Shown here: in pieces, positions 43,832 to 52,681 of the stretch
How the letters are laid out: the number at the start of each line of letters is the position of its first letter
Numbering within the stretch: the first letter of the stretch is position 1
Assembly: GCF_001280515.1 (NCBI RefSeq)
Contig: NZ_LBIQ01000030.1
Coordinates: forward strand, 496,001-560,000
Source: Mangrovimonas sp. ST2L15
GTDB taxonomy: Bacteria; Bacteroidota; Bacteroidia; Flavobacteriales; Flavobacteriaceae
Length of the DNA: 64,000 nucleotides
Reading direction: 5' to 3'
Made by a program: the position numbers and the translations under genes
Notes under the pieces: generated by a model
What the model was told of the DNA's origin: nothing
What the model saw: only the letters and a program-made list of their open reading frames with translations
The model's database searches: none

Positions 43832-44374
43832 TCATCTCAAAGGGAAACCTTTGGCCGCCCACCAAGGATGGATTTCTATAGTCAACCTTCCCGATTTAAC
43901 CATAGGATCTAGATTCGCCAAACTATCTGCCATTTTCAAAGTTGGAACATTGTAAATAGTAATTCCTCTTATATCTCCATCATCTCCAAAAGGACCGGAG
44001 ATGTCGGCATAACCTTTTTCATACATTCGTGTTAAGTGGGCTAAATGTTCTTCTTGTAACTTTTTTGCCTCTTCCTCATTTTGTGACCTAATCGGTCCTC
44101 TTTTAAGGAAAGCAATAAAATACTGTTGCATTAAAATGGTGTCTTGAGTTTTTGGATCTACATAGTCAAAGATCTGGAAGCCTTTGTCTGTGAGTTCCTG
44201 TTTTATTTTAAGAGGGGACTTTGGTTTCTCTACCTCGGTAACATCAGTAGCGACCGAATCAATAGGAGCTTCGATAGCTTCTTCAATTTCTAAGGTTTCA
44301 TTTTTAGGCTCTTTACAATTGAAGGATATCAAAATCAAAAGCGTAAGGATTAAGATGTTTTTTAGTGTTTCCAT
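43832..44374 (-). CDS. YCII-domain-like lipoprotein
   Basis: 180 residues. Lipobox SFNC near residue 20 (LTLLILISFNCKEP). An acidic linker (ETLEIEEAIEAPIDS) precedes a domain with MQQYFIAFLKRGPIRSQNEEEAKKLQEEHLAHLTRMYEKGYADISGPFGDDGDIRGITIY and SGRLTIEIHPWW, which is the YCII/YciI ferredoxin-like pattern. Cytosolic YciI proteins are small; an exported version is less usual. The start overlaps the end of the CYTH gene by 13 bases, so the two are likely in one operon. Confidence 0.8.
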   Translation of the reverse strand: METLKNILILTLLILISFNCKEPKNETLEIEEAIEAPIDSVATDVTEVEKPKSPLKIKQELTDKGFQIFDYVDPKTQDTILMQQYFIAFLKRGPIRSQNEEEAKKLQEEHLAHLTRMYEKGYADISGPFGDDGDIRGITIYNVPTLKMADSLANLDPMVKSGRLTIEIHPWWAAKGFPLR

Positions 44375-44835
44375 GTGTTATAAGGATTTTTGCTCAGTTG
44401 GGAATTGTAATAATTTGTTTCTCCAGTAACTTCTTTTCCTAACCAATCAGGTCTCTCAAAAGATTCTGTGGTTGACTCTAATTCTATTTCTGCAATGATG
44501 AGACCTTTATTGTCTCCATAAAATTCATCTACTTCATAGGTGTGATTTCCAATTGGAATTTCAAACCGGGTCTTTTCAATTATTCCGGGTTCACATAACT
44601 TCAAAAGTTCTTTTGCCTCATCAACCTTTATATTTTTCTCCCATTCAAATCGAGAGAGGCCATCTTCCGTTGACTTTCCCTTAACCGTTAAAAAGGCTTG
44701 ATCTCCTGAAATGCGTACTCTTACGGTTCTTTCGGGAGTGGAATTAAGAAAGCCTTGTACCAAATAGGTTTTCTTTTGAGCTTCTTGTTTGAAAGCTTTT
44801 GAAGAGACTAAAAATTTGCGTTCTATTTCAACCAT
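44362..44835 (-). CDS. CYTH domain protein (triphosphate tunnel metalloenzyme)
   Basis: 157 residues from ATG 44835 (MVEIERKFLV), the canonical start of this family; the ORF extension to 44868 runs over the divergent promoter. The EIERKFLV motif and alternating charged strands (TVRVRISGDQAFLTVKG, SRFEWEKNI, EVDEFYGDNKGLIIAEIEL) form the tunnel that binds triphosphate and metal. Bacterial members are often triphosphatases. The actual substrate is unknown. Confidence 0.93.
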   Translation of the reverse strand: MVEIERKFLVSSKAFKQEAQKKTYLVQGFLNSTPERTVRVRISGDQAFLTVKGKSTEDGLSRFEWEKNIKVDEAKELLKLCEPGIIEKTRFEIPIGNHTYEVDEFYGDNKGLIIAEIELESTTESFERPDWLGKEVTGETNYYNSQLSKNPYNTWKH

Positions 44836-44867
44836 ATTGGATGTGATATCGTCATTTAAAAATAGCA

Positions 44868-44875
44868 TAAATTTG
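44868..44875 (+). promoter_or_regulatory. -7 element of dinB, possibly leaderless
   Basis: TAAATTTG fits TAnnTTTG and ends only four bases before the dinB ATG at 44880, so transcription would begin at or next to the start codon. Confidence 0.35.
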
Positions 44876-44879
44876 TGTT

Positions 44880-45980
44880 ATGGACCAAGATATACCTATT
44901 CGGAAAATAATTCATGTGGATATGGATGCTTTTTATGCTTCGGTTGAACAAATGGATCAACCAGAATTGAAAGGTAAACCGATTGCGGTAGGCGGAAGTA
45001 GTAAACGAGGAGTTGTAAGTGCTGCAAGCTATGAAGCTAGGAAATTTGGTGTGAGAAGTGCCATGAGTGGGATTCAGGCCAAACGGCTATGCCCTGAGTT
45101 GATTTTTGTAAAGCCAAGATTTGAGAGGTATCACGAGATTTCTAAACAAATTCGGAAAATTTTTATGGATTATACCGATAAGGTAGAGCCCTTGTCTTTG
45201 GATGAAGCGTACTTGGATGTAACTGAGAATAAAAAAGGACATCCTAGTGCAACCATGGTTGCCAAGGAAATAAGAGATAGAATCCTTGAGGAAGTGGGAT
45301 TGACGGCATCTGCGGGCATTTCCATCAATAAATTTATTGCAAAAGTAGCCAGTGATTTTAATAAACCCAACGGTCAAAAAACTGTCAATCCTGAGGAGGT
45401 TTTGGATTTCCTTGAGGCTTTGGATATCAAAAAATTTTATGGAGTGGGCAAGGTTACAGCCGAAAAAATGTATCAGTTAGGCATCTTTACGGGCAAAGAT
45501 TTAAAAAATAAGTCACTGGAGTATCTTGAAGAACATTTTGGCAAGTCGGGTAAGTATTATTTTTACGTTGTTAGGGGTATTCATACTAGTGAAGTGAAGC
45601 CTAATAGGATAAGGAAATCCTTGGCAGCCGAACGGACTTTTAGCGAGAACCTTTCCTCTGAGGTTTTTATGCTAAAGAAGCTGGATCATATTGTCGATGA
45701 GGTGTCCAGGAGACTTCAAAAAAGTAACGTGTCTGGAAAAACGATTACTTTGAAGATTAAATACAGTGATTTTTCGCTTCAAACACGCAGTAAAACTTTG
45801 CCTTATTTTGTTCAGGATAAGAGTTTAATTCTTGAAACAGCCAAAGAGCTGCTATACCAAGATAGATTGCAAAATTCGGTGAGGTTATTGGGGATTTCAC
45901 TGTCCAATTTAAATACTGAAAAACAAAAAACGCCAACAGAACCAAATTCTGTTAGCGTTCAATTGCGTTTTGAGTTTTAG
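44880..45980 (+). CDS. dinB: DNA polymerase IV (Y-family)
   Basis: 366 residues. HVDMDAFYASVEQ holds the first metal-binding Asp, SLDEAYLDVT the second Asp/Glu pair, and ASAGISINKFIAKVASDFNKPNG and FYGVGKVTAEKMYQLGI the thumb/HhH. The C-terminal ~110 residues form the little-finger domain (VSGKTITLKIKYSDF). It copies damaged DNA. The usual C-terminal beta-clamp motif is not obvious; the end is SVSVQLRFEF. It ends 3 bases before the stop of the convergent pyk gene. Confidence 0.95.
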   Translation: MDQDIPIRKIIHVDMDAFYASVEQMDQPELKGKPIAVGGSSKRGVVSAASYEARKFGVRSAMSGIQAKRLCPELIFVKPRFERYHEISKQIRKIFMDYTDKVEPLSLDEAYLDVTENKKGHPSATMVAKEIRDRILEEVGLTASAGISINKFIAKVASDFNKPNGQKTVNPEEVLDFLEALDIKKFYGVGKVTAEKMYQLGIFTGKDLKNKSLEYLEEHFGKSGKYYFYVVRGIHTSEVKPNRIRKSLAAERTFSENLSSEVFMLKKLDHIVDEVSRRLQKSNVSGKTITLKIKYSDFSLQTRSKTLPYFVQDKSLILETAKELLYQDRLQNSVRLLGISLSNLNTEKQKTPTEPNSVSVQLRFEF

Positions 45981-45983
45981 ATT

Positions 45984-47417
45984 TTATTTTGAAATTTCTC
46001 TAATACGTAATGTATTAGTCATTCCTTTCTCTTGAATAGGCATAGAAGCTAAACTAATTACCATGTCACCTTTTTTCACATATCCTTTTTTCTTGGCTAT
46101 TAAGTTGACATCTTGAATAGTCTTATCTGTTGAAACCATTTTGTCATAATAAAAGGCATTAACACCCCATAAAAGACTTAATTGTGTCAAAATATGTTTG
46201 TTTGAAGTGTACACCAAAATATGAGATTTTGGTCTCCAAGCAGAAATTTGAAACGCGGTATAACCACTATTGGTCAAAGTGGTAATAGCTTTTGCATTAA
46301 TTTCATTGGCCATCAAAGCTGCATGGTAACAAACAGATTTAGTAATATATCGTTTGGTTTTGATGTGTGGTGGTGATTGCGGTACCTGAATCAAAGCTGA
46401 GTCTTCAACACTTTTTATGATGTTAGACATGGTTTTGATAACCTGAACAGGATATTGTCCAACCGAAGTTTCTCCTGAGAGCATTACGGCGTCAGCCCCA
46501 TCCATAACCGAGTTGGCAACATCATTTACTTCAGCTCTTGTAGGAGTCAAGCTTGAAATCATGGTTTCCATCATTTGGGTCGCAATGATTACAGGAATTC
46601 TTGCTTGTTTAGCTCTTAACACCAATTTTTTCTGAACCAAAGGCACTTCTTGAGCTGGAATTTCAACTCCTAAGTCCCCTCTTGCTACCATAAGACCATC
46701 GCAATAGGCTACAATTTTATCAATATTTTCAACAGCTTCTGGCTTTTCAATTTTTGCCACAATAGGAATTTTTTCACTACTGTGTTCTTTAATTAAGTCT
46801 TGAAGCTGAATTAAGTCTTCTGCATGTCTTACAAATGAAAGAGCAATCCAATCTACCTTTTGTTTGATAGCAAAAATGGCATCTTCTATATCTTTTTCAG
46901 TTAAGGCAGGTTGCGATATTTTGGTATTTGGTAGGTTAACACCTTTTTTAGACTTTAAAGGTCCTCCTTGAATAACACGGGCTTTAACTTCTGATTCCCC
47001 ATCTGTAGAAACCACCTCAAAAATCAATTTCCCATCATCCAACAGGATTTTTTCACCGGGTTTGGCGTCTTGAGGGAAATTTTTATACGTCATGTAAACT
47101 CGCTCTTTGGTGCCTTCAAAGCGCTCACCGGTAGCAAAGATGATTTCATCTCCTTCTTTGACAAAGACATCACCTTTCATCACACCAACTCTCAATTTAG
47201 GACCTTGCAGGTCACCTAAAATAGCAGCATTATATTCGTATTCTTCATTGAGTTCACGAATCATTTTAATGCGCTCTTCAACATCTTTATAATCGGCATG
47301 GGAAAAGTTAATTCTAAAAACGTTAACGCCTTCATCTAACATGCCTTTAAGAACTTCTTTACTACTTGTAGCAGGACCTAAAGTCGCAACTATTTTGGTT
47401 TTTTTCTGTTGTAACAT
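45984..47417 (-). CDS. pyk: pyruvate kinase
   Basis: 477 residues. KIVATLGPATSS and FRINFSHADY open the barrel; LGDLQGPKLRVG, WIALSFVRHAEDL, VAKIEKPEAVENID, GLMVARGDLGVEIP and the PTRAEVNDVANSVMDGADAVMLSGETSVG motif are all intact. The C-terminal allosteric domain is short. It converts PEP and ADP to pyruvate and ATP. The start overlaps the stop of the IPExxxVDY gene by one base. Confidence 0.97.
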   Translation of the reverse strand: MLQQKKTKIVATLGPATSSKEVLKGMLDEGVNVFRINFSHADYKDVEERIKMIRELNEEYEYNAAILGDLQGPKLRVGVMKGDVFVKEGDEIIFATGERFEGTKERVYMTYKNFPQDAKPGEKILLDDGKLIFEVVSTDGESEVKARVIQGGPLKSKKGVNLPNTKISQPALTEKDIEDAIFAIKQKVDWIALSFVRHAEDLIQLQDLIKEHSSEKIPIVAKIEKPEAVENIDKIVAYCDGLMVARGDLGVEIPAQEVPLVQKKLVLRAKQARIPVIIATQMMETMISSLTPTRAEVNDVANSVMDGADAVMLSGETSVGQYPVQVIKTMSNIIKSVEDSALIQVPQSPPHIKTKRYITKSVCYHAALMANEINAKAITTLTNSGYTAFQISAWRPKSHILVYTSNKHILTQLSLLWGVNAFYYDKMVSTDKTIQDVNLIAKKKGYVKKGDMVISLASMPIQEKGMTNTLRIREISK

Positions 47418-47905
47418 TAATTAAAAATTAAGTTGTCTTTTGATTTGATTAGGTTGGGTTCAATTTTATACGCCGTTGAAATTTGGGATATTTCCTGAAT
47501 TCGGTTTACGATGCGTTTATCAACTTGAAATTGGTGGAAATCGTCGCAAATTTTAAGGAAATAGTTTACATTTTTAAATTCTGGCATCAAATAAAATGTT
47601 TTGGTTATTTTTTTGTCATCACCAAATAATGTTGAACCATCATTTTTAGTATCAGAGAGTTCTACTTTACAAATGTTTGATACCACATTCCAGATGGTCA
47701 TTTGAGAAGGATTCTCCCATTCAAACAATGAAAATCTTGCATTGTTTTTAAAATCTACATCCTCTCGTTTTCTTACTAAACGAAGGTTTAATGCCTTGTT
47801 TAGCAGGTAAACCAAGCGGTAATCTTCAATAGAGGTATGAATGCCAATTAAGGTATACTCTATCTCATCGAAAAAATCATCAAGGTTTAGCTTACGTATT
47901 GCCAT
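47417..47905 (-). CDS. IPExxxVDY family protein
   Basis: 162 residues. The motif appears here as LMPEFKNVNYFLKI, a variant of I-P-E-x-x-x-V-D-Y. The N-terminus is LDDFFDEIEYTLIGIHTSIEDYRLVYLLNKALNL, followed by FSLFEWEN. The family has no known function and is conserved between pyk and rnc in Bacteroidota; the same neighbours are present here. It is co-transcribed with pyk. Confidence 0.85.
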   Translation of the reverse strand: MAIRKLNLDDFFDEIEYTLIGIHTSIEDYRLVYLLNKALNLRLVRKREDVDFKNNARFSLFEWENPSQMTIWNVVSNICKVELSDTKNDGSTLFGDDKKITKTFYLMPEFKNVNYFLKICDDFHQFQVDKRIVNRIQEISQISTAYKIEPNLIKSKDNLIFN

Positions 47906-48010
47906 ACAACCAAAATTCGGTGTAAATATAGCACTTCTAACCGTTATTTTTGTAAACGGAACTTTAATCTTCCCAAGTATTTTCTACGAAAACGTTGTAG
48001 GGTCAGTTGT

Positions 48011-48751
48011 TTAGAAAGATTTGGATATTTGTTTCTGAAAGACAAAAAAGGCGCGTTTGGATGCTTTCTCTTCTGCTTTCTTTTTTGAAGTAGCCCTAGC
48101 TTTAGAGACGACCTTGTTGTTAATGGAGAGTTTCACTGAAAAATGCTTCATCTCATCATTGCCAGTATCTTCATAAACATCATAATTGAAGGTTTTCTTT
48201 TCCTTTTGACACCACTCAATTAAAAGGCTCTTGTAACTAATGACCTTACCTTCAAGTTTTTCAATGTCAACATAAGGGATGATGACTTTTTTATAGATGA
48301 ATTTTTCGCAGTATTTATAACCCCTATCTAGGAAAATGGCACCAATAAGTGCTTCAAATAAATTGCCATAAATATTGTCGCCAAACTGTCCTTTAGGAAT
48401 TTTACTCTCTACCAAGGAAATTAAATTAAGCTCTTTGCCCAATTCGTTAAGATGTTCTCGGCTTACAACCTTAGAACGCATTTTAGTCAAATAGCCTTCG
48501 TCTCCTCCAGGAACTTCTAAATATAAGTGGGAGGCGATCACAGCGCTCAACATGGCATCACCCAAAAATTCCAAACGCTCATAGTTAATAGGATTTCCCT
48601 TATCGTCCTTGATATTCATGGATCGATGCGTGAAGGCTGTCTTAAAATATTTTAAGTTTTTTGGTTTGAATCCTAAAATATTACGAATAGAAATAAAAAA
48701 ATTCCCGCCACTGTTGGAACGGGAATTTAATATGTTTCGAATGTTTTTCAC
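48011..48751 (-). CDS. rnc: ribonuclease III
   Basis: 246 residues. The catalytic signature NYERLEFLGDAML is followed by FEALIGAIFLDRGY with the second acidic cluster, and a C-terminal dsRNA-binding domain (YKSLLIEWCQKEKKTFNYDVYE, SKARATSKKKAEEKASKRAF). It cuts double-stranded RNA in rRNA and mRNA processing. The start is 8 bases downstream of fabF on the same strand, so it is part of the acpP-fabF-rnc operon. Confidence 0.97.
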   Translation of the reverse strand: MKNIRNILNSRSNSGGNFFISIRNILGFKPKNLKYFKTAFTHRSMNIKDDKGNPINYERLEFLGDAMLSAVIASHLYLEVPGGDEGYLTKMRSKVVSREHLNELGKELNLISLVESKIPKGQFGDNIYGNLFEALIGAIFLDRGYKYCEKFIYKKVIIPYVDIEKLEGKVISYKSLLIEWCQKEKKTFNYDVYEDTGNDEMKHFSVKLSINNKVVSKARATSKKKAEEKASKRAFFVFQKQISKSF

Positions 48752-48759
48752 TCGCTATT

Positions 48760-50010
48760 TTAATCAAGTTTCTTGAACAATACGCAGGCGTTATGACCAC
48801 CAAAGCCAAAGGTATTGCTCATGGCTACTTTAACGTTTCTTTCTTGTGCTTTATTTAATGTTAAATTAAGTTCAGGATCAATATTTTCATCTACAACTTG
48901 ATGGTTGATGGTTGGAGGAACCAAATTGTGTTCCATAGCCATAATAGAGGCAATGGCTTCAATGGCTCCTGCAGCACCTAACAGGTGTCCTGTCATGGAT
49001 TTTGTAGAATTGATATTAATGTTTTTGGCATGGTCTCCAAATACTTCCTTAATGGCTTTCAATTCAGCTACATCCCCTAGAGGGGTAGAAGTTCCGTGGG
49101 TGTTGATATGATCAACATCCTCAGGTTTTAGACCTGCATTTTCCAAACAATTTTTCATTACCGCAACAACTCCAATACCGTCTGGGTGAGGTGCTGTCAT
49201 ATGATAAGCGTCTGAGGATAATCCTCCTCCTACAACCTCGGCATATATTTTTGCTCCTCTCGCCTTGGCATGTTCATATTCTTCAAGAATGATTGCTCCA
49301 GCTCCTTCACCTAAGACAAATCCATCTCTGGTTGCATCAAAAGGACGTGAAGCCGTTTCTGGGCTTTCATTTCTTGTAGATAATGCATGCATTGCGTTGA
49401 ATCCGCCCATACCAGCAATGGTAACAGCAGCTTCACTACCTCCGGTAACAACCACATCACAGTGGCCCAATCGAATGTAGTTTAATGCATCAATCATGGC
49501 ATTTGCAGAAGAAGCACAGGCTGAAACCGTCGTATAATTAGGTCCCATAAATCCATTTTTAATGGAAATATTACCCGGTGCAATATCTGCAATCATTTTA
49601 GGTATAAAGAATGGATTGAATCTCGGAGTACCATCTCCCGCTGCAAAGTTTAAAACTTCATCTTGAAATGTTTCCAATCCTCCTATTCCTGCTCCCCAAA
49701 TAACACCAACCCTCAATTTATTGATTTTGTCCAAGTCCAAATTCGCATCTGCAATGGCTTCATCAGAAGCGACCATCGCATATTGCGTAAACTTGTCCAT
49801 TTTCCGAGCTTCTTTGCGGTCAATAAAATCGGTAACGTTAAAGTTTTTTACTTCACAAGCGAATTTGGTCTTGAACTTTTCAGTGTCAAAATAGGTAATA
49901 GAAGCCGCTCCACTTTTCCCATTTTTCAGGCCTTCCCAATATTCATCCTTGGTATTTCCTATAGGGGTAAGTGCTCCTAAACCGGTGACTACAACTCGCC
50001 TTATTTCCAT
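48760..50010 (-). CDS. fabF: 3-oxoacyl-ACP synthase II
   Basis: 416 residues. RRVVVTGLGALTPIG opens the thiolase fold. Active-site Cys is in VSACASSANAM, His in NTHGTSTPLGD and in KSMTGHLLGAAG; SNTFGFGGHNACVLF ends the protein. It elongates acyl-ACP with malonyl-ACP. It lies 10 bases downstream of acpP, the standard order. Confidence 0.98.
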   Translation of the reverse strand: MEIRRVVVTGLGALTPIGNTKDEYWEGLKNGKSGAASITYFDTEKFKTKFACEVKNFNVTDFIDRKEARKMDKFTQYAMVASDEAIADANLDLDKINKLRVGVIWGAGIGGLETFQDEVLNFAAGDGTPRFNPFFIPKMIADIAPGNISIKNGFMGPNYTTVSACASSANAMIDALNYIRLGHCDVVVTGGSEAAVTIAGMGGFNAMHALSTRNESPETASRPFDATRDGFVLGEGAGAIILEEYEHAKARGAKIYAEVVGGGLSSDAYHMTAPHPDGIGVVAVMKNCLENAGLKPEDVDHINTHGTSTPLGDVAELKAIKEVFGDHAKNININSTKSMTGHLLGAAGAIEAIASIMAMEHNLVPPTINHQVVDENIDPELNLTLNKAQERNVKVAMSNTFGFGGHNACVLFKKLD

Positions 50011-50020
50011 AAAAAATAAC

Positions 50021-50254
50021 TTATTTTGCGCCTTCTATGTATGAGATAGCTTGACCTACTGTTGCAATGTTTTCAGCTTGATCATCAGGAATTTGAATAT
50101 CGAATTCTTTTTCGAACTCCATGATTAATTCCACAGTGTCTAATGAATCTGCTCCTAAATCGTTAGTGAAGCTTGCTTCAGGAACTACTTCGTTTTCATC
50201 TACACCTAATTTGTCTACGATAATCGCTTTTACTCTTGATGCAATGTCTGACAT
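50021..50254 (-). CDS. acpP: acyl carrier protein
   Basis: 77 residues, highly acidic. The phosphopantetheine attachment site is Ser in [12 protein letters not shown]. The four-helix pattern and length are standard. It carries growing acyl chains for FabH, FabF and other enzymes encoded in this window. Confidence 0.98.
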   Translation of the reverse strand: MSDIASRVKAIIVDKLGVDENEVVPEASFTNDLGADSLDTVELIMEFEKEFDIQIPDDQAENIATVGQAISYIEGAK

Positions 50255-50285
50255 AATCTTTTAATTTTAAGTTTTAATTAGGACG

Positions 50286-50293
50286 CAAAAATA
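50286..50293 (-). promoter_or_regulatory. -7 element of the acpP-fabF-rnc operon
   Basis: On the minus strand this reads TATTTTTG, a TAnnTTTG match 32 bases before the acpP start codon. No clear TTG at the -33 distance. Confidence 0.42.
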
Positions 50294-50436
50294 AAAAACT
50301 TTATTTTAAAACATACCTTTGGGTTAAAAATGTGATTCTAAATTTACTAAAATAACCAATAAGTATTTCGGTTTTTGCATTCTATTTGTAATTATTTATT
50401 CTTTTTTTTGCTGAGTAACAACTGTCATAACAATAA

Positions 50437-51003
50437 ATGAAACGAATTGTAATCTTTGCCTCTGGTAGTGGGTCTAATGCCGAAAATTTAATTACTTTTT
50501 TCCAAGAGAGAGAAGATGCTTCTGTGGTTTTGGTTTTAACTAATAATCCACAAGCCAAGGTGCTTGATAGGTGTAAAAGGTTGAAGGTTAGTGCTTTGTC
50601 TTTTAATCGTATAGCGCTAGTGGAAACCAATGATGTTTTGGGGCTTTTGAAGAATGCTAAACCAGATTTAGTTGTTTTGGCTGGATTTTTATGGAAATTC
50701 CCTGAAAACTTGTTGCATGCCTTCCCAAACAAAGTGATTAACGTGCACCCTGCTTTACTGCCAAAATTTGGGGGTAAAGGTATGTATGGTATGCATGTAC
50801 ATGAAGCTGTGGTGGCTAATAAAGAAAAAGAAACCGGGATTACCATTCATTACGTGAATGAGCACTATGATGAGGGAGCTATTATTTTTCAAGCCTCATG
50901 TCAAGTTGAGTCTACAGATACGGCCGAAGATGTGGCTGCCAAAATTCATGAGTTGGAAATGGAGCACTTTCCAAAAGTTGTTGCAAAGCTGTTGAATGAG
51001 TAA
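50437..51003 (+). CDS. purN: phosphoribosylglycinamide formyltransferase
   Basis: 188 residues. IVIFASGSGSNAENLI binds the phosphate, INVHPALLPKFGGKGMYGMHVHEAV carries the catalytic Asn/His, and GITIHYVNEHYDEGAIIFQ carries the catalytic Asp. It formylates GAR in purine synthesis using 10-formyl-THF. The stop overlaps the start of the RNase H gene by 8 bases. purF lies 1.7 kb downstream. Confidence 0.96.
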   Translation: MKRIVIFASGSGSNAENLITFFQEREDASVVLVLTNNPQAKVLDRCKRLKVSALSFNRIALVETNDVLGLLKNAKPDLVVLAGFLWKFPENLLHAFPNKVINVHPALLPKFGGKGMYGMHVHEAVVANKEKETGITIHYVNEHYDEGAIIFQASCQVESTDTAEDVAAKIHELEMEHFPKVVAKLLNE

Positions 51004-51637
51004 GAAAAAGAAAAAATACTATACCGTTTGGAAAGGGAAGCATACTGGTGTTTTTGAATCTTGGGAGGATTGTAAGGCTCAAATTAAAGATTTTCCGGGT
51101 GCCATCTACAAGTCCTTTGGTTCCTTTGAGGCTGCTAAAAAGGCTTTAAAGGGGAACTACAAAGATTATGTTGGGAAACAAAAGACCTTTGTTAGTCTAT
51201 TGACAGACGACCAATTAAAGAAAATTGGTTTACCCAATACAAATTCCATATCAGTCGACGCGGCTTCAAGTGGTAATCCAGGAAAGATGGAATATCAAGG
51301 TGTAGATACACAAACCAAGAAACGTATTTTTCATCAAGGCCCATTTGCTGAAGGCACCAATAATATAGGTGAGTTCTTGGCCATTGTACATGGCTTGGCG
51401 TTATTGAAGAAAAAAAATAGTGATAAAATCATCTATACGGATTCCAGAACGGCATTAAGTTGGGTAAAAAAGAAAACCTGTAATACAAAATTGGAACGTT
51501 CTGAAAAGAACAAAGACCTATTTGAACTAGTAGATCGAGCTGTTAGTTGGTTGAAAAACAACACTTATCATACGGTGATAGTCAAATGGGAAACGAAAGC
51601 TTGGGGTGAAATTCCAGCGGACTTTGGAAGAAAATAG
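50996..51637 (+). CDS. ribonuclease H with viroplasmin N-domain
   Basis: 213 residues. The N-terminal ~50 residues (KYYTVWKGKHTGVFESWEDCKAQIKDFPGAIYKSFGSFEAAKKAL) are a viroplasmin/caulimovirus-type domain that binds RNA-DNA hybrids. The RNase H fold follows: ISVDAASSGNPG, NNIGEFLAIVHGLALL, KIIYTDSRTALSWVK and a final Asp near PADFGRK, supplying the acidic catalytic residues. It removes RNA from hybrids. The start overlaps purN. Confidence 0.92.
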   Translation: MSKKKKKYYTVWKGKHTGVFESWEDCKAQIKDFPGAIYKSFGSFEAAKKALKGNYKDYVGKQKTFVSLLTDDQLKKIGLPNTNSISVDAASSGNPGKMEYQGVDTQTKKRIFHQGPFAEGTNNIGEFLAIVHGLALLKKKNSDKIIYTDSRTALSWVKKKTCNTKLERSEKNKDLFELVDRAVSWLKNNTYHTVIVKWETKAWGEIPADFGRK

Positions 51638-51663
51638 CATTCGTATATTCAAGCTTAAAACAC

Positions 51664-51671
51664 TATATTTG
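51664..51671 (+). promoter_or_regulatory. -7 promoter element of the sugar-kinase gene
   Basis: TATATTTG, an exact match to the Bacteroidota -7 element, lies 24 bases before the ATG at 51695. Confidence 0.5.
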
Positions 51672-51694
51672 CACCAAAATTCTGAAACCTCCTT

Positions 51695-52621
51695 ATGGGT
51701 AAATTAGTGATTGTAGGAACAGTAGCTTTTGATGCTATTGAAACGCCTTTCGGTAAAACTGATAAAATTCTTGGTGGTGCCGCCACATTTATAGGACTGG
51801 CTGCTTCTCAATTTGAGGTAGATTCGGCTGTGGTATCTGTGGTTGGTGGGGACTTTCCAAATGAATATTTAGAGCTTTTAGAAAGTAAGAATATGGATAT
51901 TTCTGGAGTTGAGGTAGTGCCTCATGGCAAAACATTCTTTTGGAGTGGTCGCTATCACAACGATATGAATTCCCGAGATACGCTTGCAACAGAATTAAAT
52001 GTGCTGGCTGATTTTAAACCAGTTGTTCCAGAAAATTTTAAAGATGCCGATTATGTGATGTTAGGAAATTTACATCCAAACGTCCAATTAGGTGTTTTAG
52101 AACAAATGGAAAAGAAACCCAAATTGGTGGTTTTGGATACCATGAATTTTTGGATGGATAACACATGGGATGAACTAATGGAGGTGATTAAAAAAGTGGA
52201 TGTTATCACCATTAACGATGAAGAGGCTAGACAATTAACTGGAGAGCATTCTCTTAAAGTGGCGGCTAGAAAAATTCAGGAAATGGGGCCTACCTATGTG
52301 GTTATTAAAAAAGGGGAACACGGCGCTTTATTGTTTAATGGAGGCAATGCTTTCTTTGCTCCAGCCTTACCGTTAGAAGAAGTTTTTGATCCAACTGGTG
52401 CAGGGGATACATTTGCAGGTGGATTTATAGGCTATTTGGCGAGTGTAGATAATGTGACATTTGAAAGCATGAAAAATGCGATTATTTATGGATCAACTTT
52501 GGCCTCATTCTGTGTGGAGAAATTTGGAACCGAAAGGATGAAACACCTGTCAGCCAATGAGGTAAGGAAACGCCTGCAGGAGTTTAAAAAATTAACACAA
52601 TTCGAAATTGAATTAACATAA
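51695..52621 (+). CDS. PfkB family carbohydrate kinase
   Basis: 308 residues. The N-terminal GGAATFIGLAASQF corresponds to the PfkB sugar-binding region and DPTGAGDTFAGGFIGYL is the PfkB signature 2 with catalytic Asp. VITINDEEARQLTGE and VIKKGEHGALLF flank the ATP site. The sugar or nucleoside substrate is not readable. It lies between purN/RNase H and purF, but a terminator separates it from purF. Confidence 0.93.
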   Translation: MGKLVIVGTVAFDAIETPFGKTDKILGGAATFIGLAASQFEVDSAVVSVVGGDFPNEYLELLESKNMDISGVEVVPHGKTFFWSGRYHNDMNSRDTLATELNVLADFKPVVPENFKDADYVMLGNLHPNVQLGVLEQMEKKPKLVVLDTMNFWMDNTWDELMEVIKKVDVITINDEEARQLTGEHSLKVAARKIQEMGPTYVVIKKGEHGALLFNGGNAFFAPALPLEEVFDPTGAGDTFAGGFIGYLASVDNVTFESMKNAIIYGSTLASFCVEKFGTERMKHLSANEVRKRLQEFKKLTQFEIELT

Positions 52622-52626
52622 ATTAG

Positions 52627-52652
52627 CGCGCTCAAAACTGAGCGCGTTTTTA
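52627..52652 (+). terminator. intrinsic terminator after the sugar-kinase gene
   Basis: CGCGCTCA (52627-52634), loop AAAC, TGAGCGCG (52639-52646), then TTTTT. It precedes the purF ATG by about 30 bases, so purF needs a promoter overlapping this region or read-through. Confidence 0.85.
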
Positions 52653-52681
52653 ATTAAGAACAACAACACAACAAACAGGAA

